Position numbers and translations under genes: made by a program. 64,000 nt of DNA from Shewanella sp. SR44-3 (GTDB lineage Bacteria; Pseudomonadota; Gammaproteobacteria; Enterobacterales; Shewanellaceae), in NCBI RefSeq assembly GCF_014163735.1, contig NZ_JACJDV010000017.1:1-64000 (forward strand), in the 5' to 3' direction. Below are positions 10,671-24,011 of this stretch, piece after piece. Below the pieces are notes generated by a model. That model had not been told where the DNA came from and searched no databases. It worked only from the letters and a program-made list of their open reading frames with translations. Numbering within the stretch: the stretch's first letter is position 1; every line of letters starts with the position of its first letter.

Positions 10671-11183
10671 ATGCCACTATTAAATGTATTACGCTTTCCA
10701 GATGAACGTTTACGCACGATTGCCAAGCCAGTAACCGATTTTGGCCCTGAACTACAGGCCCAGATCGATAGCATGCTTGAAACCATGTACGCAGAGAAAG
10801 GTATAGGTTTAGCCGCTTCTCAGGTGGATTTTCATCAGCAACTTATTGTGATGGATCTTCAAGATGATGTTGAGCGCCCTAAAATATTCATCAATCCTGA
10901 GATTGTCGCCAAAAGTGGTGATTTTAGTAATGAAGAAGGTTGCCTATCGGTACCCGGCGTTTACGCTAAAGTGGATCGCGCCGAGTTTGTGACTTTGAAA
11001 GCCTTAGACAGAGACGGTAAGCCCTTCACTGTGGAAGCCGACGAGTTGTTTGCTATCTGTATTCAGCATGAAATGGATCATCTTAAAGGTAAGCTATTCG
11101 TTGACTACTTATCACCACTTAAGCGCCAGCGCATCAAGACCAAGCTTGAAAAAGAAGCCCGACTAGAAGCAAAAGGCAGCTAA
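10671..11183 (+). CDS. def: peptide deformylase
   Basis: Def removes the N-formyl group from new polypeptides. The 170 residues carry all three family motifs: GIGLAASQV (44-52), EGCLSVP (89-95, metal ligand C91) and QHEMDHLKG (132-140, H133 and H137 with catalytic E134). It is followed after 6 bases by fmt, the enzyme that adds the formyl group, in the conserved def-fmt-rsmB-trkA order. The promoter must lie in the 138-base gap shared with the divergent LysM gene. Confidence 0.97.
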   Translation: MPLLNVLRFPDERLRTIAKPVTDFGPELQAQIDSMLETMYAEKGIGLAASQVDFHQQLIVMDLQDDVERPKIFINPEIVAKSGDFSNEEGCLSVPGVYAKVDRAEFVTLKALDRDGKPFTVEADELFAICIQHEMDHLKGKLFVDYLSPLKRQRIKTKLEKEARLEAKGS

Positions 11184-11189
11184 ATATCA

Positions 11190-12149
11190 ATGAAGCCATT
11201 AAATATTATCTTTGCCGGAACTCCGGATTTTGCCGCCAGACATTTACAAGCCTTGCTCGATTCAGAGCACAATGTCATTGCCGTTTATTCGCAGCCAGAC
11301 AGACCCGCTGGACGCGGTAAAAAACTGACAGCAAGCCCAGTGAAAGAGCTCGCTATGAATCATGATGTACCTGTGTATCAACCCGCCTCTTTAAGAGTTG
11401 CTGAAGCTCAGGACGAATTGGCTGCACTGAATGCCGACATTATGGTTGTTGTGGCTTACGGCTTAATTTTACCTCAGATAGTATTAGATACTCCCCGTTT
11501 AGGTTGTATCAATGTTCATGGTTCTATATTGCCAAGATGGCGTGGCGCAGCGCCAATTCAGCGAGCACTTTGGGCCGGTGACAATGAAACGGGTGTCACC
11601 ATAATGCAGATGGATCTTGGACTTGATACTGGCGACATGTTGCTCAAAACTCATTTACCTATTGAAGACATTGATACCTCTGCCAGTCTCTATGAAAAGC
11701 TCGCTGCACAAGGACCCCAAGCCTTGCTTCAAGTCTTAGAGGGGTTAAATGCTGGCAGCTTACAAGGCGAGCCACAAAATCAAGCATTAGCCAATTATGC
11801 TGAAAAGCTATCAAAAGAAGAAGCGAGAATCGATTGGAATAAGAGTGCTAAGCAGCTATGGCAAGAAATTCGCGCTTTTAACCCTTGGCCTGTAAGTTAT
11901 TTCGAATACCAAGACAGCACTATTAAAGTCTGGCAAGCCAGCTATAACCCACAAGCTAACAGCGCAGCTGCGGGGACTATTATTAGCGCCGATAAACACA
12001 GTATTGAAATCGCAACAGCCGAAGGCAGTTTATTATTAGAAATTATCCAGCTACCGAACAAAAAACCTTTGGCTGTTGCCGATATTTTAAACTCTCGGGC
12101 AGACTGGTTTACAGCGGGCTTGAGCTTAACCCAAGAGACTAACGGATGA
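11190..12149 (+). CDS. fmt: methionyl-tRNA formyltransferase
   Basis: Fmt transfers a formyl group from 10-formyl-tetrahydrofolate to Met-tRNA(fMet). The 319 residues comprise the N-terminal formyltransferase Rossmann domain, with catalytic N108 and H110 in [17 protein letters not shown] and D146 in LGLDTGD. A C-terminal OB-like domain begins near residue 205 ([22 protein letters not shown]). The stop overlaps the rsmB start by 4 bases (ATGATG context), which indicates translational coupling. Confidence 0.97.
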   Translation: MKPLNIIFAGTPDFAARHLQALLDSEHNVIAVYSQPDRPAGRGKKLTASPVKELAMNHDVPVYQPASLRVAEAQDELAALNADIMVVVAYGLILPQIVLDTPRLGCINVHGSILPRWRGAAPIQRALWAGDNETGVTIMQMDLGLDTGDMLLKTHLPIEDIDTSASLYEKLAAQGPQALLQVLEGLNAGSLQGEPQNQALANYAEKLSKEEARIDWNKSAKQLWQEIRAFNPWPVSYFEYQDSTIKVWQASYNPQANSAAAGTIISADKHSIEIATAEGSLLLEIIQLPNKKPLAVADILNSRADWFTAGLSLTQETNG

Positions 12150-13432
12150 TGAATTTACGCGCTTTGGCGGCCAAAGCTATATTTGATGTGCTTGAGAAGG
12201 GATTATCGCTCTCGGTGGCTCTACCCTTACAGCAGCAACATGTGCACAATGGCAAAGACAAAGCGTTATTAGCCGAACTCTGCTATGGCGTGATGCGCCA
12301 ACTGCCTCAGCTTGATAAATGCGTCAGTGATTGTTTAACCAAACCCTTCAAAGGCAAGCAGCGTATCTTGCATCAATTATTGCTTGTCGGTTGTTACCAA
12401 CTGTACTTTACCCGCATCCCTAGCCATGCTGCGATATCTGAGACTGCTGAAGCCTGTCGTCAGTTGAAATTCGATGGTCTAGTGAAAGTGGTCAACGGCG
12501 TACTTAGAAATATCCAGCGTCAAGAACCTCAACTCAATACCGACTCCGACACCTTAAAGTACAATACCCCTGCATGGTTAATTAAGCGCTTGCAGCAAGC
12601 CTACCCACAAGACTGGCAGCAAGTGATAGAGCAAAGCCATGAACGCCCACCTATGTGGCTACGTAATAATCGCCTAGTGCAAACCCGTGATGCCTACCTT
12701 GCAAGCTTAGCCGCTGAAGATATTCAAGCCACAGCAGGCTTAAGCCCTGATGCAATTTTGTTAGCAAACCCTACAGATGTAATGCAACTGCCCGGTTTTA
12801 TGTCAGGTAGCGCGTCGGTGCAAGATGGCGCCGCCCAATGGGCCGCGACCTTATTAGCCCCACAAGCCAATGAAGTAGTACTTGATGCCTGCGCAGCTCC
12901 TGGAGGCAAGACCTGTCACCTATTAGAAATTGCACCAAACATTAGCCTAACTGCAGTTGATTTTGACCAGAAGCGTTTAGAGCGAGTGCAGCAAAACCTA
13001 GACAGATTAAATTTATCAGCGCAAGTTATCCATGGTGATGCAGCCAATATTGATAGCTGGTGGCAAGGTGATAAATTCGATCGCATTCTACTGGATGCGC
13101 CGTGCTCCGCCACAGGAGTTATCCGCCGCCATCCAGATATCAAATGGCTACGTAAAAATAGCGATATTAGTGAACTTGCCACATTACAGATGCAAATTTT
13201 AGATCATTGTTGGCAATGGCTAAAACCTGGTGGCACGCTGTTATACGCCACTTGCTCAATTCTTCCTGAAGAAAACAGCCAGCAGATCAGTGCATTTCTA
13301 AGCCGCACTGCCGATGCCTCACTGGTCGCCATAAGCGAACAAACTAATCCTGATGATATCGGCTGGCAAATTTTGCCTGGACAACATAACATGGACGGCT
13401 TTTATTACGCTCGTCTCGTGAAAGCACTCTAA
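12146..13432 (+). CDS. rsmB: 16S rRNA (cytosine-967 C5)-methyltransferase
   Basis: RsmB (Sun) methylates C967 of 16S rRNA with S-adenosylmethionine. At 428 residues the length is normal. An N-terminal NusB-like RNA-binding helical domain spans about residues 1-140. The SAM-dependent m5C domain follows, with [15 protein letters not shown] as motif [21 protein letters not shown] and [11 protein letters not shown]. The two cysteines in PCSATG and ATCS are the catalytic pair. It lies between fmt (overlapping) and trkA (18-base gap). Confidence 0.96.
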   Translation: MMNLRALAAKAIFDVLEKGLSLSVALPLQQQHVHNGKDKALLAELCYGVMRQLPQLDKCVSDCLTKPFKGKQRILHQLLLVGCYQLYFTRIPSHAAISETAEACRQLKFDGLVKVVNGVLRNIQRQEPQLNTDSDTLKYNTPAWLIKRLQQAYPQDWQQVIEQSHERPPMWLRNNRLVQTRDAYLASLAAEDIQATAGLSPDAILLANPTDVMQLPGFMSGSASVQDGAAQWAATLLAPQANEVVLDACAAPGGKTCHLLEIAPNISLTAVDFDQKRLERVQQNLDRLNLSAQVIHGDAANIDSWWQGDKFDRILLDAPCSATGVIRRHPDIKWLRKNSDISELATLQMQILDHCWQWLKPGGTLLYATCSILPEENSQQISAFLSRTADASLVAISEQTNPDDIGWQILPGQHNMDGFYYARLVKAL

Positions 13433-13450
13433 ATAGGATACACGGGCTAG

Positions 13451-14860
13451 ATGAAAATCATCATTTTAGGTGCAGGGCAAGTAGGCGGAACCTTAGCGGA
13501 AAACTTAGTCGGTGAAAACAATGACATCACTCTAGTGGACAGCGACAGAGACCGCCTGCGGATCTTGCAAGACAAGTTTGATTTGCGTGTAGTCGTGGGC
13601 CATGGCGCCCACCCTAGTGTATTAAGAGATGCCGGCGCCGAAGATGCCGACATGTTGATTGCGGTCACCAACAGCGATGAGTGTAATATGGCGGCCTGCC
13701 AAATTGCCTACACCTTGTTTGGCACCCCAACCAAAATTGCCCGCATTCGCTCGGAAGCCTATCTAGATATTCAAGATAAATTATTCATCAATAGCGAGAT
13801 AAAAAATAGCGATGCCAAGCCTCGAGGGGGCTTTGTTATTGATGAGTTAATCGCTCCCGAGCAACTCGTCACCAACTACATTCAGCGATTGGTCGAGTAC
13901 CCTGGCGCACTGCAGGTGCTGCAATTTGCTGAAGGCAAACTCAGTTTAGTGGCTGTAAAAGCCTATTATGGTGGCCCGTTAGTGGGTAATGCTCTGGCAA
14001 CACTGCGAGAGCACATGCCTAATATCGACACTCGGGTGGCAGCAATCTTTCGCCAAGGCAGGCCTATTATGCCAAGGGGCACCACTGTCATAGAAGCCGA
14101 TGATGAAGTGTTTTTCTTGGCCGATACCCGCCATATTCGCGCCGTAATGAGCGAAATGCAAAAACTCGATGGTTCTTATCGCAATATTATGATTGCAGGC
14201 GGCGGTAATATCGGTTTTGGCCTAGCTAAAAAACTGCAACGTAATCACTCGGTGAAGTTAATCGAGCACAGACAAGAGCGCGCCGAAGCACTGTCTGAGA
14301 AGCTAGATAAAACCACAGTATTTTGCGGTGACGCCTCAGATCAAGAGCTGTTAATGGAAGAGCATATAGACCAAATCGATGTGTTTATTGCTGTCACCAA
14401 CGACGATGAAGCCAATATCATGTCAGCGTTACTCGCAAAACGTATGGGCGCCAAAAAAGTCATGGTGCTGATCCAGCGTGAAGCCTATGTAGATATTGTC
14501 CAAGAAGCCAATATTGATATTGCTATTTCACCACAGCAAGCCACTATTTCAGCGTTACTAACTCATATACGTCAAGGTGATATCTGCAACGTGTATTCGC
14601 TACGTCGTGGTGCAGCAGAGGCCATTGAAGCTATTGCTCATGGCGACTCTAGTACCTCTAAAGTCATTGGCAAGCAAATCGGTGACATTAAACTTCCACC
14701 AGGCACTACAATTGGCGCGGTAGTGCGTAACGATGAAGTATTAATGGGCCATGATAGAACAGTAATAGAACAAGGCGACCACGTTATCTTGTTCTTAGTC
14801 AATAAGAAGTTTATTAGCGATGTCGAAAAATTATTCCAACCAAGTGCGTTTTTCTTTTAA
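13451..14860 (+). CDS. trkA: Trk potassium uptake regulatory subunit TrkA
   Basis: TrkA is the cytoplasmic NAD(H)-binding subunit that gates the TrkH K+ channel. It has two RCK modules, each with a Rossmann glycine motif. The first is [15 protein letters not shown] (residues 5-19) with acid VDSDR. The second, near residue 235, is [15 protein letters not shown]. Each is followed by a TrkA-C domain. The 469-residue length is slightly longer than E. coli TrkA (458) and ends in FFF. The partner trkH is encoded 0.9 kb downstream on the opposite strand, so the subunits are not in one operon. Confidence 0.95.
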   Translation: MKIIILGAGQVGGTLAENLVGENNDITLVDSDRDRLRILQDKFDLRVVVGHGAHPSVLRDAGAEDADMLIAVTNSDECNMAACQIAYTLFGTPTKIARIRSEAYLDIQDKLFINSEIKNSDAKPRGGFVIDELIAPEQLVTNYIQRLVEYPGALQVLQFAEGKLSLVAVKAYYGGPLVGNALATLREHMPNIDTRVAAIFRQGRPIMPRGTTVIEADDEVFFLADTRHIRAVMSEMQKLDGSYRNIMIAGGGNIGFGLAKKLQRNHSVKLIEHRQERAEALSEKLDKTTVFCGDASDQELLMEEHIDQIDVFIAVTNDDEANIMSALLAKRMGAKKVMVLIQREAYVDIVQEANIDIAISPQQATISALLTHIRQGDICNVYSLRRGAAEAIEAIAHGDSSTSKVIGKQIGDIKLPPGTTIGAVVRNDEVLMGHDRTVIEQGDHVILFLVNKKFISDVEKLFQPSAFFF

Positions 14861-14886
14861 TTATCATTCAACTACTGGGAGCTAGA

Positions 14887-15210
14887 ATGCAGCAAGAAAT
14901 CGAGGTCGATGTCATGCTTAACAATGCACAAACAGCGGCAAAATGGCTCAAAGCCATCGCCAATCCTTATCGTTTAATGATTTTGTGTTTGTTGCTAGAA
15001 AATGAGCTCAGTGTTACTGAGCTTAATGAAACAGTGCCTTTAAGTCAGTCCGCACTATCACAACATTTAGCAGTATTAAGGGCGGAAGATTTAGTGGCAA
15101 CACGCAAGAGCTCACAAATAGTCTATTACGCCCTTAAAAACGCTGAAGTCACTGAGATCATCTCAATATTACATCGCCGCTATTGCAGTGAAATGAACAG
15201 CGAAGTCTAG
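14887..15210 (+). CDS. ArsR-family repressor, SqrR/BigR/HlyU-like
   Basis: A 107-residue ArsR-type winged-helix protein. The recognition helix is LSQSALSQHLAVLR (residues 52-65) and the wing is LVATRKSSQIVYYAL. It lacks the CxC metal site of classical ArsR/SmtB. It has exactly two cysteines, C34 (LMILCLL) and C100 (HRRYC). They are spaced 66 residues apart, as in the persulfide-sensing repressors SqrR and HlyU, which form a polysulfide link between them. A role as a reactive-sulfur sensor is inferred. GGGAG precedes the ATG. It follows trkA by 26 bases and is convergent with hemG. Its targets are not evident nearby. Confidence 0.85.
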   Translation: MQQEIEVDVMLNNAQTAAKWLKAIANPYRLMILCLLLENELSVTELNETVPLSQSALSQHLAVLRAEDLVATRKSSQIVYYALKNAEVTEIISILHRRYCSEMNSEV

Positions 15211-15215
15211 GTTAA

Positions 15216-15746
15216 CTATTGCTGATTCATAAAGTGCTTAGCGAACTCATCAACTTTATTCCAATCAGTAAAATCAAAGGTGCCTTTAGTGTCCGTCGGG
15301 CCTTTTGTCATCCACATGATAAAACGTATCATAAAGCGATCAAACGGGCCGTATTTAGGGTAAGCAATTTTACCGCCGAAAACCTCTAATATTTGAGGCT
15401 GCCAAGCTGATAACTGCAAAAACTTAATCATATAAGGATTGGTAGCAGGAGTATTCTTCTCAGGTTTTCTAGCAACAACATTAACACTAAAAAAGCCATT
15501 CACCTTGCTACGCAGCAAGGCTTGGTGAGAGTTAACAAAACTAAATAACTCAGGCCTGTGTTTGCCGTAGCGGATACTGGCACCGATCAAAATTCTATCT
15601 GCTTGAGTTAAGGATTCAACACTCGCCTCCGACAAGTTTAGTAGCTCCACTTGCTCGCCTGCATCTTGCATCACCATCTGCATTTTTTGACAAATGGCTA
15701 AGGTTTGCCCATCCACTGTTGAATATAAGATTAACGTTTTAGTCAT
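15216..15746 (-). CDS. hemG: menaquinone-dependent protoporphyrinogen IX dehydrogenase
   Basis: HemG is a flavodoxin-like FMN enzyme that oxidises protoporphyrinogen IX to protoporphyrin IX, passing electrons to quinone. The 176-residue form starting at 15746 (MTKTLILYSTVDGQTLAICQ) is chosen because it starts with the FMN-binding strand-loop and matches the E. coli length (181). It overlaps the trkH stop by one base (TAATG). The long insertion typical of HemG (VVARKPEKNTPATNPY) is present. Gene order trkH-hemG is as in enterobacteria. Confidence 0.94.
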   Translation of the reverse strand: MTKTLILYSTVDGQTLAICQKMQMVMQDAGEQVELLNLSEASVESLTQADRILIGASIRYGKHRPELFSFVNSHQALLRSKVNGFFSVNVVARKPEKNTPATNPYMIKFLQLSAWQPQILEVFGGKIAYPKYGPFDRFMIRFIMWMTKGPTDTKGTFDFTDWNKVDEFAKHFMNQQ

Positions 15747-17203
15747 TAGTTTTTCCAGAATGTGGGGGTAAATAGTACCAACAAAGTAAACACTTCCAAA
15801 CGGCCAAATAGCATAGCAATAACCAACACCCACTTAGCGCCGTCACTGATGCTCGCATAGTTGTTAGCCACATCGCCTAGCCCTGGACCTAAGTTATTTA
15901 AACTCGCAGCTGTGGCACTAAATGCCGTGAGTGCATCCATTTCCATCATCATTAGTGCCAGCATGCAAACAACAAACACTAGAGCATAAGCCGAGAAAAA
16001 CCCCCAAACAGCATCAATAATTCTGTCTGGCAAGGCCGAGCCTGCAATTCGAATTGAATACATGGCCTTAGGATGAACTAAGCGCTTTAGCTCTCGTGAG
16101 CCTTGAAGCAGCAAGAGAATAAGTCGAATCACCTTCATACCCCCCCCCGTAGAGCCTGCACAGCCACCAATGAAACTTGAGAATATCAATAGTATCGGTA
16201 GAAATAACGGCCAAGTATTGAAGCTTTCAGTCCCAAAACCTGCGGTGGTAGAAATAGAAACCACCTGAAAAAAAGCATAATCTAAGGTTTGCTCTGGGGT
16301 ATCGTAAATACCTGCAGAGTAAAGTGTTACAAAACAAATAGCGGTCAAGATCAGTTGTATTGCAATCAAGGCTTTAAATTCGGTATCTTTAAAGTACACC
16401 TTGAAATTAATCCCTCTGAGGGAAAATGCCGCAAAATGCAAACTAAAGTTCACCGCTGCAATCAGTAAAAATACCGCGCAAATAGTGTTAATCATCGGGC
16501 TATTAAAATAACCGATGCTAGCATCGTGAGTTGAGAAACCACCAATAGCAATGGTAGAGAAAGAGTGGCAAATAGCATCAAATACACTCATGCCAGCAAA
16601 GTAGAATGCCGTAGCACAGGCTACGGTTAGCAATAAATAAATGTACCACAAGGCTTTTGCTGTTTCGGCAATACGCGGGGTCATCTTACTGTCTTTGACG
16701 GGGCCTGGGATCTCTGCTTTGTACAGCTGCATGCCACCGATACCTAATAGTGGCAAGATTGCCACCGCAAGCACGATGATCCCCATACCGCCCATCCACT
16801 GCAACAAATGCCGATAAAACAAAATAGCTTTCGGCAATACATCAAGCCCAACAATGACTGTTGCGCCTGTAGTAGTTAGCGCTGAAAATGATTCAAAAAA
16901 ACTGTCGGTCCAACTTAAATCGGGTTCCTTAGCAAAAATAAAGGGTAAAGCACCTATTGAGCCCAGTACAGTCCAAAACAGCACCACAATAAGGAAGCCT
17001 TCGCGGGTTCTTAATTCTGCTTTTTGGTGACGATTGGGGTACCAGAGTAATAACCCAAGTAAGATGCTAACAACAAATGCTTTAATAAATGCTGTACCAC
17101 CACCATCACCGTAAAAAATAGCAATTAATGCTGGTGGAAGCATGGTGATGGAGAATAATCCCATCAACAAACCTGTGATCCTTATTATTGTTTTATATTG
17201 CAT
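15746..17203 (-). CDS. trkH: Trk potassium transporter, channel subunit TrkH
   Basis: TrkH is the inner-membrane K+-translocating subunit. The 485 residues contain about ten hydrophobic helices and the four repeated pore loops of the Trk/Ktr/HKT family. Examples are the glycine-containing filters in SALTTTGATV, STIAIGGFSTHD, SISTTAGFGTES and ASLNNLGPGLG. IGGCAGSTGGGMKVIR is the conserved loop that contacts TrkA. It is translationally coupled to hemG (1-base overlap) and works with TrkA encoded at 13451. Confidence 0.96.
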   Translation of the reverse strand: MQYKTIIRITGLLMGLFSITMLPPALIAIFYGDGGGTAFIKAFVVSILLGLLLWYPNRHQKAELRTREGFLIVVLFWTVLGSIGALPFIFAKEPDLSWTDSFFESFSALTTTGATVIVGLDVLPKAILFYRHLLQWMGGMGIIVLAVAILPLLGIGGMQLYKAEIPGPVKDSKMTPRIAETAKALWYIYLLLTVACATAFYFAGMSVFDAICHSFSTIAIGGFSTHDASIGYFNSPMINTICAVFLLIAAVNFSLHFAAFSLRGINFKVYFKDTEFKALIAIQLILTAICFVTLYSAGIYDTPEQTLDYAFFQVVSISTTAGFGTESFNTWPLFLPILLIFSSFIGGCAGSTGGGMKVIRLILLLLQGSRELKRLVHPKAMYSIRIAGSALPDRIIDAVWGFFSAYALVFVVCMLALMMMEMDALTAFSATAASLNNLGPGLGDVANNYASISDGAKWVLVIAMLFGRLEVFTLLVLFTPTFWKN

Positions 17204-17268
17204 TTATCAGTTTCAGTCAGTTTGTTAATTAGGTTAAGAAAGCTATTTTGGCACAGATGTGCGGCTCA

Positions 17269-19226
<1,958 letters not shown>

Positions 19227-19293
19227 TTATAAAAGGTTTGCAAACCCTGTGAGTCTATCACAAAGATGAAAAATCACTCTAGTCGATAAAAAA

Positions 19294-19309
19294 TTAAACG
19301 GCCGTTTAA
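19294..19309. promoter_or_regulatory. 16-bp perfect palindrome, probable PsrA-type fatty-acid operator
   Basis: TTAAACGGCCGTTTAA is a perfect palindrome between pepQ and fadB. Its core AAAC-N4-GTTT matches the published PsrA operator pattern (G/C)AAAC(N2-4)GTTT(G/C) at the inner bases. PsrA is a TetR-type repressor of beta-oxidation genes in several gammaproteobacteria. Position 130 bases before fadBA fits that role; the protein is not encoded here, so the assignment is inferred. Confidence 0.6.
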
Positions 19310-19440
19310 ATTGGGTGTTGTAATTTCTGTCATTTAGTCGCACACTGAGTGTAACTGGTCAAATGATGGCCGACACTGCTGTAGAACAAGCTACTGTGTA
19401 TCGATGTGGAAGTCGCTTTTTAGCAATAAGGAAGCAAGCA

Positions 19441-22777
<3,337 letters not shown>

Positions 22778-22796
22778 TTCCCTAGCGCTTAAGCCA

Positions 22797-22838
22797 TAAA
22801 AAACGAGTTCAATGCTAAATTGGACTCGTTTTTTTTAT
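22797..22838 (+). terminator. Rho-independent terminator after fadA
   Basis: A 12-bp stem (22802-22813 with 22819-22830, one G-T pair) with a 5-base loop GCTAA is followed by eight T. It starts about 25 bases after the fadA stop. Confidence 0.92.
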
Positions 22839-22863
22839 TTCTAAATTTTCCTGATTAGGATTA

Positions 22864-22879
22864 TGTTCCACGTGAAACA
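22864..22879. promoter_or_regulatory. parS: parS site (ParB-binding centromere), copy 1
   Basis: TGTTCCACGTGAAACA differs from the bacterial parS consensus TGTTTCACGTGAAACA at one base (C for T at position 5). It lies in the fadA-tusA intergenic region just after the fadA terminator. parB is encoded in this window at 51125, so a cognate protein is present. Confidence 0.88.
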
Positions 22880-23025
22880 ACTTTGATGAAAATTTATTTT
22901 TAAATAAATCCCCCTTCTTAACACTCTGGAAACTGAATTAACCTAAGTTTTACCCCAAGCAAACTTGGCAAGGCTAGATCACAGGAGTAACATTAGTCCA
23001 ATTTATTTTTAAGAAGTTAATTCGA

Positions 23026-23271
23026 ATGACTGATGTTTTCTCACAGGCCCAACACCAACTCGACGCACTTGGCTTACGTTGCCCTGAACCTGTAATGATG
23101 GTCAGAAAAACCGTGAGAAAAATGGCTGATGGCGAAACCTTGCTTATCATCGCCGACGACCCTGCCACTACCAGAGACATTCCCAGCTTCTGTGAATTTA
23201 TGGACCACACTCTAATCGCCAGCGACACCAGTAAAACACCCTACCAATATCTACTTAAAAAAGGTCTCTAA
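23026..23271 (+). CDS. tusA: sulfurtransferase TusA
   Basis: TusA (SirA) accepts persulfide sulfur from IscS and passes it to the TusBCD relay for mnm5s2U tRNA thiolation and to molybdenum cofactor synthesis. The 81 residues equal E. coli TusA. The sulfur-carrying cysteine is C19 in the signature [14 protein letters not shown]. The MOSC gene follows after 2 bases, so the two are likely co-translated; both belong to sulfur or molybdenum-cofactor chemistry. Confidence 0.95.
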   Translation: MTDVFSQAQHQLDALGLRCPEPVMMVRKTVRKMADGETLLIIADDPATTRDIPSFCEFMDHTLIASDTSKTPYQYLLKKGL

Positions 23272-23273
23272 TC

Positions 23274-23723
23274 ATGTCTGTCGCTTTAGTTTCTGTCGCT
23301 TATAAAACCGTGAAACGCGGTCCAATGAATGAAGTGATAACGGCTAACGTGACCATAGATAAAGGGGTTGAAAATGATATTTTGGGCCGTCCAAGCAAGA
23401 GACAAGTAACAGTTTTATCTAAGCAACAATGGGATAAAGCCTGCGCTGCAATTAATGCCGACTTAAGCTGGCTCAAACGCAGAGCGAATCTATTAATTAG
23501 CGGGCATGAGTTTAGCGCCGCTGATGTAGGTAAAATCATTCAAATTGGCGATGACTTACGCTTATTAATTACAGGCGAAACCGATCCTTGTCGCAAGATG
23601 GAGCAAAGCCATCCAGGTTTAGAGGAGGCACTAACCCCAGATTGGCGCGGCGGTGTTACCTGCAAAGTTTTACACTCGGGGCTTATTTACCCAAACGACA
23701 AGATTGTTATCAGCAAATACTAG
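23274..23723 (+). CDS. MOSC domain protein
   Basis: A 149-residue stand-alone MOSC (molybdenum cofactor sulfurase C-terminal) domain protein. The all-beta core includes GRPSKRQVTVLSKQQWD, ISGHEFSAADVGKIIQIGD and the conserved cysteine segment ITGETDPCRKMEQSHPGL. In this superfamily that cysteine carries sulfur or binds the Mo cofactor. There is no N-terminal MOSC_N domain, so it resembles the short YiiM-like group rather than a full YcbX. Coupling to tusA suggests persulfide handling, but the acceptor is unknown. Confidence 0.88.
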   Translation: MSVALVSVAYKTVKRGPMNEVITANVTIDKGVENDILGRPSKRQVTVLSKQQWDKACAAINADLSWLKRRANLLISGHEFSAADVGKIIQIGDDLRLLITGETDPCRKMEQSHPGLEEALTPDWRGGVTCKVLHSGLIYPNDKIVISKY

Positions 23724-24011
23724 ATCGATTCATCACCTGAGTGTTCGTGCTCTTTCATTCGAAAGCCTTTATTCGAACCGCTTTATTCAAATTTGCCGCA
23801 GAATAAACAAGCTGCAATTGTCTGTCATTATTTGAAACAGATTTAAGATGTTACTTTATCCATTAATATGGGATAAAGAGTATCAAAAATAGCACTCGAT
23901 TGACTCATAGAAACTCATTTTTAGCGTATCTCAGCGAGAGATAAGACTTAGAAAGTGAACAACATTCGTCAATAATCCTCCATTATTAAAATCACAATAA
24001 ACGGAATGCTT

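Noticed and set aside
19363-19440. In-frame N-terminal extension of FadB (26 residues)
   Set aside because: It does not resemble the FadB N-terminus and has no ribosome site. ATG 19441 follows AAGGAAG and gives the family start.
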